DNA of 64,000 bases, taken from assembly GCA_030272585.1 (NCBI GenBank), contig BSYQ01000011.1, forward strand, positions 682,001 to 746,000, given 5' to 3'. The notes below the pieces were generated by a model, which did not search any database, was not told the DNA's origin, and saw nothing but the letters and a program-made list of their open reading frames with translations. This stretch comes from Bryopsis sp. KO-2023 (Eukaryota > Chlorophyta > Ulvophyceae > Bryopsidales > Bryopsidaceae). This document shows positions 1 through 9,171 of this stretch, piece after piece (positions within the stretch are counted from its first letter, which is position 1; each line of letters begins with the position of its first letter). A program made the position numbers and the translations under genes.

Positions 1-1
1 C

Positions 2-189
2 TCAGAAAATCTGCGCACCGAAAAACTTGGTCGCGTACACAAAACCATTGTTGGCAACGGGATCGGCGATGTGCTCAGCCCAGCACTCTACCGGTCCCTT
101 TCCGGTCTGAAGGGATTGAACAAAGAACCCAAACATAGCGAACATAGCCAATCGTCCATTCTTGATCTCCTTGGTCAGCAAACCAGCTG
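2..189 (-). CDS. Light-harvesting chlorophyll a/b-binding protein, last exon only
   Basis: The minus strand encodes about 62 residues ending in a TGA at 4..2. The stretch [17 protein letters not shown] followed by TGKGPVE and [14 protein letters not shown] is the third transmembrane helix and C-terminal tail of LHC antenna proteins, which bind chlorophyll a/b in the thylakoid membrane. Glu/Asn/Arg of the EIKNGRLAM motif are the usual chlorophyll and salt-bridge residues. A 3' splice site (CCCCTCAG) lies just upstream near 190, in codon phase 1. The tail is closest to LHCB/LHCII-like proteins, but the subfamily cannot be fixed from one exon. The remaining roughly 190 residues should lie at higher coordinates on this strand, yet none were recognised before the divergent gene at 1479, so this could be an exon after a long intron or a truncated copy. 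Confidence 0.85.
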
Positions 190-600
190 CTGAGGGGTTT
201 GTCGATCACTCAAGACAATTAATTCGCTGCTGTGCTGAGGAGAATTTGCCTGTCCCAATGTCTTACTGAGGGAGAGGGGTGGAGAGAGTTTTCCTCTCTA
301 GAAACTGGAGCAAAACTCTATATAGGGATGTTGCTGCTTCTTCATCTGGAAATGTTGAGGAAGAATGAAATGATAGGAAATGGTGGTGACGAAGGGTGGA
401 AATTGAAAAGAGGCCTGGGGCCCTACCCTGTTTTTTTAGAGTGTGTCTGGATCTGTTTCTCAAATCGAGGAAAGCAGCGGCTGCTCCTATGGGTCCAGGT
501 CTCTTTATGCTGAAGGAAAAGCTGGGGGGATGTTGTTGAGACGAAAAACAAAAAAAATGAAGGAAAAAGTGAAGGAGCCCGCAGGCATGCTCAGAGAACA

Positions 601-633
601 TTTTGACAAGTTTCCTCAGAAAACTTGTCAAAA
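601..633. repeat. Perfect 13-bp inverted repeat (hairpin)
   Basis: Arms TTTTGACAAGTTT (601-613) and its exact complement (621-633) flank a 7-nt loop. It lies in non-coding sequence. The arms contain TTGAC, the core of plant W-boxes, but no function is shown. Confidence 0.6.
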
Positions 634-988
634 TGAGGAGGGATTGGTTAGGTTTGGTTTTTATATAGCCAGGATTTTGGGCTATGGTTAATCGGAGGCT
701 TCTGAATTGTCTGATGGTGAGGACAGGGAAGGCCAGAATGACGATCAAGAAATACTGGATTAGATTTTTCACCTCTTTTTTTTTTGTTTTCGACATCGTT
801 TGGGTAGTTTGATTTGAGTCTGTGTGGGATGATGAAACTGAACAAATGCATTTTGAGAGATTGCGACTTTGAGTTTCCTCGAAAAGGGGAAGAAATCAAG
901 GGTGTCTCGGAAGATTTTTTTTTAGTTTCTCAGACTTAATGCCCAACTGTTTGTTTTCTTTTAATTCAATTGTTTAGGAAATAGTCTT

Positions 989-1020
989 CATGTGTGTGTA
1001 TGTGTGTGTCGGTGTGTGTG
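989..1020 (+). repeat. (TG)n microsatellite
   Basis: Interrupted TG dinucleotide run in the non-coding stretch upstream of the 1479 gene. Confidence 0.8.
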
Positions 1021-1478
1021 GTTTATTCAGTCCATGGGTATTAGGGTGCTTGATCAGCCTCCCAGTAAATTTGATGACTTCCTGCCTGTTGCTGATCAGC
1101 AAGCCGATTCAAATGGGTTTTACAGGGTCTTCATATCCAACCAAAACAATTGCACAATCTATCCTGCCATTTCTCAACCATGGCTGAAAGTAATCATGAG
1201 TGCAGGTTGCCTCTTTTTCCAATTGAGATGGTTGGCTCAAACTTGTGCTCCTCCACCTCCACTACCCGAATTTTCGCTCTGCAAGAAGAAACACATCATT
1301 CTGTTGCCAGAATCGTTCCCTCCTCCAGTCGGGCATAGCGGACAAAACTGCCAGACCGATGTTGACGGCACCCCCCTACTTAATACTTTTCCCGCCCTTT
1401 GTTCTTCTTCGCTTTCTTGCCTTTTTCGTGCGTTATCGACCTTTTGCGTGGAGCTTATCGTCGACGTGAGAGAAGAAG

Positions 1479-3352
1479 ATGGGCAGCAACGACAGGTAAA
1501 AACGACCCTGTGATTCCAGAAGACGCGAATATGTAAATCTTGTCAGGATGTGTAAAATCCCAACAGAATCCCAAATGTTTTCGAATATTGGAACTATTTT
1601 GCACAAGGCCAAAAAGACGAAGTGCAGTCCGATCACGAAAAGTGTTATAGACTGACTCAAGAGGTAAAGCACCTTTTTATCCTATTGTCTACAGTTAGCT
1701 CTCTACCCCAACAGTAGACTAAGAAGAAACTGGGAGGGGAGCTTTTAAGAAAAATGCTGACCAGAATTACATGGGTAATTCCAGAAGAAGAAGAAAAATC
1801 GCTTGTCCGAATCGGTTATCTAACGAAATACAGTATGCGAAAAAATCCCTTTTTGAAGAGCCTTGTTAGATGGTTAAGAAAAATTCCAGGGAGAATAAAG
1901 AATGTGCCAGACCCGAATGATCCAAAAAATGAAAATATGTATAAATATACATGTATATATAGGGGTTGGGATTTAGGGGAATTTTCAAGTTTAAAAACAA
2001 CATTAAGAAAAAGAAAAAACATGGAGTGTTTTCTCCAAAATCCAGCCACACCCCCTCCACCCCTTTTTATCCGGAAACAAAAAAAAGTTACATAATCTAC
2101 ATATAATATACATATTTTGGAAGGAAGGAAAGAGGGGGGGGGGAGTTCTGTCCCCTTCCCTGGAATCGGTCAGCCCCACCCCGAAATTGAAGCTAATTAT
2201 TTGCAGCAGCGAAATTTGCTCCATTTGCTGCAACCAAAAAATGCAACTGAGTGTTGATGTGCTTACAATTACAGAATGAAGCATGGTGGTGGCAGTAGGC
2301 GACGTGGATCGATGAGGCGCTCGAGGCACAGCGAGGGTTCAGCCATGGCCGGCATTTTCTTCAGGTATGTTGAAAATGGGGAGCTGGTCTGACCTGCAGA
2401 ATCTGTGAAGATTTGTTTATATCTATACTTGAATTGAAAGTGTTCTACATGAGGCCAAAAGGTGGAGTGGCGGTCCTGTTTATGGAAATGTGTTAGTGGG
2501 CTGACTCAGAAAAAAACCACTATATCATCAAATGTCTCTTTATTTCTTTTTTTTTTTTTTTTTTCAAAGATAAACTAATAAAGAACTGGTTTTGAAAAAC
2601 CTCCAGAAAAATCGCTGGCCAGATTTGCATGGGTAATTCCAGAAACAGTCGCTTATCCGAATCCCTTGATGTTGATGTGAAAAATTACTAAAGTTTTTTT
2701 TTTTGGCTGACCAGGATTTTTCTCATGTGCATCGCATTGGTGGTGGTGGCGTTTATGATGACATACGTCGTGAAGCTTGTGGAGGGGGAGAGGGAAGTGG
2801 AGGTGGTGGTGGAGGAGAAGGGGCGCTTTTGGGACGAGAACGGAATCTACTGGGGTCGTTACTACGGGACCATCGCACACGGCTTCGACAAACCAGTTTA
2901 CAAGGTAAGCAAAAAAAAAATAAAAAATTAATAGTTCGTCCTTTCGATAAATCGCCAACCACATGATTGAATACTAATGCAATCTGATTTTCTTCCACCT
3001 CGAAATAAAATTTTTGCCAACCTGAATTTCGTATGTTCTTATGTGTTCATAGACTTGCAAGGCTCCTTCCACCGCCACCGCCGATTCTGACCAGCCGAGC
3101 CCATCCTTCTTTGACGACTTCATGGCGGCCTTCTACACTTTCCTCCAAGGTTTCGGGATGGGGCTGCTCTACCACTGGTGGTCTGGGTCCGACATTGTCA
3201 ACATCGCAACCATCTACAAGGGGATCAATTTCGCCGTCGAAATGACCTTAACCGCCATCCAGCGCACCTTCATCAAATCTGCCGACTTCACCACCTTCTA
3301 CACCATCGAAATCTGCCAGCAAATCCGGCGTAAGCTGGGTCTGCCGGTCTAA
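1479..3352 (+). CDS. Unknown 198-aa single-pass membrane protein, 4 exons
   Basis: I do not recognise the family. Exons by eye: 1479-1495, 2275-2364, 2715-2904, 3053-3352; all introns are GT-AG and the phases (2, 2, 0) join into 199 codons including TAA. The protein starts MGSNDRMKHGGGSRRRG: a basic, Ser/Arg/Gly-rich N-terminus, then one hydrophobic helix at about residues 37-55 (IFLMCIALVVVAFMM), an acidic/valine stretch, and a C-terminal half rich in aromatics (FYTFLQGFGMGLLYHWW...) ending KLGLPV. The C-terminal half may hold a second membrane-associated segment. The first Met at 1479 lies just before a donor site; translation could instead begin at the next Met (2276). Introns 1 and 2 each carry a copy of a short dispersed repeat. 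Codon choice in exons 3-4 is smooth and GC-rich compared with the introns, supporting a real gene. Confidence 0.72.
1590..1680 (+). repeat. Intronic dispersed repeat, copy A
   Basis: Carries the shared words CACAAGGCC, GTGCAGTCC, TCACG and GACTGACTCA found in the same order in three other places in the window. It lies in intron 1 of the membrane-protein gene. Confidence 0.6.
2431..2535 (+). repeat. Intronic dispersed repeat, copy B
   Basis: Shares GAATTGAAAGT, AGGCCAAAAGG, GGAAATGTGTTA and GCTGACTCAGAAA with the other copies, followed by the ACCACTATATCATC tail also seen in the 29.2-kb copy. It lies in intron 2 of the membrane-protein gene. Confidence 0.65.
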
Positions 3353-3454
3353 AAAAAAAATTCAGGGGGGGGGGCGGGGGGCCCGGGGGGCCAAGGGGCC
3401 ACGGGAGAGGGGGTCGGGGGGGGGGCAGGGATTTTTTTTTGAAGTCAAAAAAAT

Positions 3455-3780
3455 CAAACAAATATAAAAAGTCACTCAAGGGAAGTAGTTGAGTGGAACT
3501 GCCTAATTTTCCTTTTTCGGGGTCAGGGTCGGGGAATTTTTTATTTTTCAATTAAAAAAACCCAACAAATATAAAAAATCACTCGAGGGGAAGTAGTTGA
3601 GTGGAACTACCTAATTTTCCATTTTTGGGGTTCAGAGTCAGGGAAGTTTTTATTTTTTCAATTTAAAAAACCGGTTTTTTGTTGGGTTAACCCAACAAAT
3701 ATAAAAAGTCACTCAAGGGAATTAATGGAGTGGAACTGCCTTATTTTCCTTTTCCGGGGTCAGGGATTGAAAAAAAAAGA
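3455..3780 (+). repeat. Three imperfect tandem copies of a 107-130-bp unit
   Basis: Each unit begins AACAAATATAAAAA(G/A)TCACTC and contains GAGTGGAACT(G/A)CC and a TTTTC...GGGGTCAG segment; starts are near 3456, 3564 and 3694. A perfect 16-bp palindrome, GTTGGGTTAACCCAAC, lies at 3681-3696 between units 2 and 3. Confidence 0.75.
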
Positions 3781-3845
3781 TTCGTGGGGGAAAAAAACAG
3801 ATTGTGTTTATCATAATCTTGGGGTTGAAAAAAAAAAAAAAAAAA

Positions 3846-3880
3846 GGGAATGGGAATGGGAATGGGAATGGGAATGGAAA
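3846..3880 (+). repeat. (GGGAAT)n microsatellite
   Basis: Five to six near-perfect GGGAAT units after a poly-A run. Confidence 0.85.
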
Positions 3881-4160
3881 TGGGGACTTTGAAATACAGG
3901 CAGTCTTTCTTTGGATTCTGTGTTCGAAGAGGAGACAACTGAAGTGAATGGGCTTTTTTGGGGTGATATTTGACAAAATGTTCACGGAAATTTGAACACT
4001 ATTGTGGAGTGGATCATGTGAGGGCCAGCGGAATCAAGTGGATGAGCTGCAAAATAACTTTCAGTCAACTGAGGGCATGGTGGCATTGGAGGAGACATCA
4101 AGGCAGGGTCACTTTTTGTGAACTGAATCCTGGTGGAGGAGAAATGGTAAAATCGGACTT

Positions 4161-6702
4161 GTGGGAATTGAGAGGCAAATCGTCATTTATTTTTGTTAAA
4201 ATTCAAGAACATGCCGGAGGAGGAGACGCATTCTGGATTCGGATGGCAGGGATTTCCTGTCAAATCGGAACGGAGTGTGATTTGGAGGGAAAAACAGGAA
4301 TTGTGGGAATTGAGAGGCAAATCGTCGTTTATTTTTGTTAATATTCAAGAACATGCCGGAGGAGGAGACGCATTCTGGATTCGGATGGCAGGGATCTCCT
4401 GTCAAATCGGAACGGAGTGTGATTTGGAGGGAAAAACAGGAATTGTGGGAATTGAGAGGCAAATCGTCGTTTATTTTTGTTAATATTCAAGAACATGCCG
4501 GAGGAGGAGACGCATTCTGGATTCGGATGGCAGGGATCTCCTGTCAAATCGGAACGGAGTGTGATTTGGAGGGAAAAACAGGAATTGTGGGAATTGAGAG
4601 GCAAATCGTCATTTATTTTTGTTAAAATTCAAGAACATGCCGGAGGAGGAGACGCATTCTGGATTCGGATGGCAGGGATTTCCTGTCAAATCGGAACGGA
4701 GTGTGATTTGGAGGGAAAAACTGGGATTGTTGGAATTGAGAGGCAAATCGTCATTTATTTTTGTTAAAATTCAAGAACATGCCGGAGGAGGAGACGCATT
4801 CTGGATTCGGATGGCAGGGATTTCCTGTCAAATCGGAACGGAGTGTGATTTGGAGGGAAAAACAGGAATTGTGGGAATTGAGAGGCAAATCGTCGTTTAT
4901 TTTTGTTAATATTCAAGAACATGCCGGAGGAGGAGACGCATTCTGGATTCGGATGGCAGGGATCTCCTGTCAAATCGGAACGGAGTGTGATTTGGAGGGA
5001 AAAACAGGAATTGTGGGAATTGAGAGGCAAATCGTCGTTTATTTTTGTTAATATTCAAGAACATGCCGGAGGAGGAGACGCATTCTGGATTCGGATGGCA
5101 GGGATCTCCTGTCAAATCGGAACGGAGTGTGATTTGGAGGGAAAAACAGGAATTGTGGGAATTGAGAGGCAAATCGTCGTTTATTTTTGTTAATATTCAA
5201 GAACATGCCGGAGGAGGAGACGCATTCTGGATTCGGATGGCAGGGATTTCCTGTCAAATCGGAACGGAGTGTGATTTGGAGGGAAAAACAGAAATTGTGG
5301 GAATTGAGAGGCAAATCGTCGTTTATTTTTGTTAATATTCAAGAACATGCCGGAGGAGGAGACGCATTCTGGATTTGGATGGCAGGGATTTCCTGTCAAA
5401 TCGGAACGGAGTGTGATTTGGAGGGAAAAACAGGAATTGTGGGAATTGAGAGGCAAATCGTCGTTTATTTTTGTTAATATTCAAGAACATGCCGGAGGAG
5501 GAGACGCATTCTGGATTCGGATGGCAGGGATCTCCTGTCAAATCGGAACGGAGTGTGATTTGGAGGGAAAAACAGGAATTGTGGGAATTGAGAGGCAAAT
5601 CGTCGTTTATTTTTGTTAATATTCAAGAACATGCCGGAGGAGGAGACGCATTCTGGATTCGGATGGCAGGGATCTCCTGTCAAATCGGAACGGAGTGTGA
5701 TTTGGAGGGAAAAACAGGAATTGTGGGAATTGAGAGGCAAATCGTCGTTTATTTTTGTTAATATTCAAGAACATGCCGGAGGAGGAGACGCATTCTGGAT
5801 TCGGATGGCAGGGATCTCCTGTCAAATCGGAACGGAGTGTGATTTGGAGGGAAAAACAGGAATTGTGGGAATTGAGAGGCAAATCGTCGTTTATTTTTGT
5901 TAATATTCAAGAACATGCCGGAGGAGGAGACGCATTCTGGATTCGGATGGCAGGGATCTCCTGTCAAATCGGAACGGAGTGTGATTTGGAGGGAAAAACA
6001 GGAATTGTGGGAATTGAGAGGCAAATCGTCATTTATTTTTGTTAAAATTCAAGAACATGCCGGAGGAGGAGACGCATTCTGGATTCGGATGGCAGGGATT
6101 TCCTGTCAAATCGGAACGGAGTGTGATTTGGAGGGAAAAACAGGAATTGTGGGAATTGAGAGGCAAATCGTCGTTTATTTTTGTTAATATTCAAGAACAT
6201 GCCGGAGGAGGAGACGCATTCTGGATTCGGATGGCAGGGATCTCCTGTCAAATCGGAACGGAGTGTGATTTGGAGGGAAAAACAGGAATTGTGGGAATTG
6301 AGAGGCAAATCGTCGTTTATTTTTGTTAATATTCAAGAACATGCCGGAGGAGGAGACGCATTCTGGATTCGGATGGCAGGGATCTCCTGTCAAATCGGAA
6401 CGGAGTGTGATTTGGAGGGAAAAACAGGAATTGTGGGAATTGAGAGGCAAATCGTCGTTTATTTTTGTTAATATTCAAGAACATGCCGGAGGAGGAGACG
6501 CATTCTGGATTCGGATGGCAGGGATCTCCTGTCAAATCGGAACGGAGTGTGATTTGGAGGGAAAAACAGGAATTGTGGGAATTGAGAGGCAAATCGTCGT
6601 TTATTTTTGTTAATATTCAAGAACATGCCGGAGGAGGAGACGCATTCTGGATTCGGATGGCAGGGATCTCCTGTCAAATCGGAACGGAGTGTGGTTTGGA
6701 GG
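4161..6702 (+). repeat. 142-bp tandem array (about 18 copies)
   Basis: The segment ATTCAAGAACATGCCGG recurs every 142 bp from 4201 to 6615 (18 times), with a partial unit at each end. Copies differ at only a few positions. Because 142 = 3x47+1, each unit stays open for two periods, then hits a stop at TTTTTGTTAA, creating a ladder of identical 96-aa (+) and 88-aa (-) open frames; these are a periodicity artefact, not genes. Two unit types can be told apart by three linked differences: CGTCATTT + GTTAAAATTC + GGGATTTCC (units beginning near 4201, 4627, 4769 and 6047) against CGTCGTTT + GTTAATATTC + GGGATCTCC (most others). Confidence 0.95.
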
Positions 6703-7927
6703 TGAAATGGGATTTGGAGCTTGAATTTGGGATTTGGGATTTGGGATTTGGGGCTATTGAGCTATGGACTATAACAAACACTGCATTCGAAAGAAAGAAA
6801 AAACTTTTGCAACATCTCACATTTCCCACTCTCCAGCCCTTCTTCCCTCTCTAAACCCAAAACGACAAAAAAGATGGGTGGTGGATCACCACCAACCTCC
6901 TATTGTGGAGGTTGGCGGTGATGGACTGGACTTCACACCTCAACAAGGGTGCTGAATTGGGTAAGGGAGGGAAGTGGGCTGGGGGCTGGGGAGGGTGGGA
7001 TTCGTGAGAAAGATAATAATTAGAAGCATCTTGGAGAAGGAGAGAAGTGAGGGGAAATGGAGGGACACAGTTTCATGTGTCGAAGAAAACTGACCTGGGG
7101 GTTTTGTTGAGCCTGATTTTCTGAGGGAAATCCTTTTGTGCTGGGTGAAGCATGTTTATGATGGGCAGCATTTCTCCAAAAAGATGATGGGGTTTATGTT
7201 GCAAACAAAAAAAGTAAAGAAACTAGAAGAGAATGATTTTCCGAGGCTCACCCTCTAGTCCTTCTGCCCCCCCGAAACCCGAAAAACAAAAAAGTGGGTG
7301 AGGGGGGGAAGTGGGCGGGGGACACAAGAGGGTGGGACCTCGGTTGAACGACAATGAAGAAGGCTTGCTGGGATAAGTGTTCCCAGTCAGACTGAAAAGG
7401 ATCGTGGTGGCTTCTGGCAAGCAAATGTTTTTTCGGGGGAGAGAAAAATTTACTGGCGGAAAAGAAATGGGGTTCTAGAGTGAAAAATATGAAGAGATGG
7501 GAAAATGTATGTTGGGAAAGGAATTGGTGAAAGAAGTGCGGATGTCCCTGGGGAAGACTGGAAATGGACAAGAAATAAGAATGTGTTTGCAAATGGACGA
7601 AAATTCGGAATTTTTTTAAACAGTGGGCCACCCCCTAGTCCCTCTCCTCTTCCCAAATGGCAGGGGATCGTGGGTGGTGGATCGCCACCAACCTCCGAAT
7701 GAGAGAGGTCGGCGGCGATCGACTGGACACCCCAAAAATAGGCAGGGCGGGGGGAAGAGTGAGGGGGACAAAATGGGGTGGCTTAGAACAGTCCAAAAAA
7801 TTCTGTAAAAAAATTTGGACAGCAAACGACTCGTCTCTTTGGTTGTTTGGCATGCACCAAATGGGATTTTAATTGTTTATATGACTGAGAAGCAATGTGT
7901 TGACAAATGTATTGTGCAGAGAAAGCG
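6703..7927. other. Non-coding stretch with a duplicated 57-bp segment
   Basis: No gene recognised. It starts with a GGGATTT microsatellite (about 6729-6750). A segment beginning GGGTGGTGGATC at 6875-6931 recurs diverged at 7672-7728, both containing the palindrome GGTGGTGGATC(A/G)CCACC and ending TCGACTGGAC or close to it; G-rich sequence follows each copy. Confidence 0.5.
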
Positions 7928-8401
7928 ATGGCTCCAGCTCCTAAAAGCAGGTGATTCCAAACTGTGAATCTCCATGCATACATTCATGAGCAGTCGAGAT
8001 CGATAAAAACCACAGGTGTCCTTGGTTTCTCCACCAGTCCAGTACTTGAGCGGTGCACAAGAGAGACACAAGATGTGCAATTCGTGATTTCTTTCATTTT
8101 GTGAAAAACCCTGCCACAACACCAAATCTTTCTACACCCATTTCACCGAAGTTGCAGAGATTCTATTTTTCGATTGAGTCACACTTTCACACACATTCAG
8201 TCATTGAAACGAGGGGACTTCAGGTTTGGGTTGCTCCAGCGATTTTGCTACAAAATGAATTTTCATAACAGCGATGTCATAGTTCAGACCGTTCAACATT
8301 TGGCTTTGGAGTTTTTGAACAGAGTTCCGGAGGGCCAGCACACTTACATTTCACGAGCAATTCATAAACTGAGGGAGTTATTTTTCTTCACCCATTCCTA
8401 A
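7928..8401 (+). CDS. Possible 50-aa small protein, 2 exons
   Basis: Exon 1 7928-7950 (MAPAPKS, ends AG before a GTGATT donor) joins exon 2 8272-8401 (acceptor CATAACAG) in matching phase 2. The joined frame has 50 codons and a TAA: MAPAPKSSDVIVQTVQH followed by LALEFLNRVPEGQHTYIS and an Arg/Lys/Leu/Phe tail. The mid-part is predicted helical and has coding-like composition. No family recognised. A longer 5' part may exist, since ATG follows a possible acceptor TTGTGCAG; transcript data would be needed to be sure of the model. Confidence 0.35.
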
Positions 8402-9171
8402 TCCCATTGAAAGAAAGACAGCAAACCCACCATGAATTTTCACAAATATTCATCTGTAGAATATTTCTTGTAGCCACCAAAAAAAACCTTCAAAAGACAG
8501 ATGGTGAATTTCAACACAGCTGAAAAGGTTTTCTGGAAAACCACCAGGCCGTGCTATGTTCCAAGGGGGGAAACTGGTTGGCATTGGTTGGCAGTTGGTC
8601 ATCTAGCACCAAATGCCTTTCCATATCCATGTATGCTCCACCCGTGCAGATGCAAGCTAGGGATGGCTGGGGTTCTATCTGTGACTGGTACGTGAGGAAG
8701 CAATCTAATCTTTCTGTGGTTATTCTGTCTTTAGCCTTGGCCGTTCAGAGGCCTAACGTCAGAATTGGCGAAGGCGAAGGCCACTCATACAGTTGATGTT
8801 TTTAAGGACATATTGCAAAGAAATGCCGTGGGGATTTTCCTGAAAACGATTGGATACTAGATATTTTGACAAAACGTACGAGATTTTCTTTTCTTTGTTT
8901 CCTTTTCTCCCATATTTGTGATGGGCAAGGATCCACCCCACCAAAGCCCGCCACCACTCGGAACCCTCCAAAACCAAAACAACAGCGCATTTTCCAAAAC
9001 TGAACCAAAGCCACTGACCGAAACACCACCCAGACCCCCACCCCCAACTGCCCCCCTTTCCCGAAACCCTCCCTTCCAAGAAAAAAAAATAAGAGGCTCT
9101 GGACATGTTTGTTTGTCTAAGAAATAAATCTATTTATGGCATGACCTCCCATTCCTCAAAATTCAACATAT
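8402..9171. other. Intergenic, no gene seen
   Basis: 3' flank of LPD and of the small candidate gene. A short stretch bounded by AG/GT (8648-8689) could be an exon but has no partner that I could join. Confidence 0.4.

Larger units (their letters stand above)
190..1478. other. Region with no recognised exon between LHC exon and membrane-protein gene
   Basis: This should hold either LHC introns and upstream exons or the divergent promoter region. I could not find LHC helix 1 or helix 2 motifs on the minus strand. Minus-strand TATA-like sequences (CTATATAG near 320, CTATATAAAAA near 660) are present. The 3' part is the 5' untranslated region of the gene starting at 1479. Confidence 0.4.
3353..4160. 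other. 3' flank with simple and tandem repeats, no gene seen
   Basis: Downstream of the stop at 3352 there is a long G-rich tract (3364-3427), three imperfect tandem units, a GGGAAT microsatellite, then about 270 bp leading into the 142-bp array. Confidence 0.6.

Noticed and set aside
4161..6702. CRISPR array
   Set aside because: The whole 142-bp unit is repeated, with no alternation of short repeats and unique spacers, and the genome is eukaryotic.
4193..6854. Ladder of overlapping 96-aa (+) and 88-aa (-) open frames
   Set aside because: Produced by a 142-bp repeat whose length is 1 modulo 3; every frame ends at the same TTAA stop and there is no start context or splice structure.
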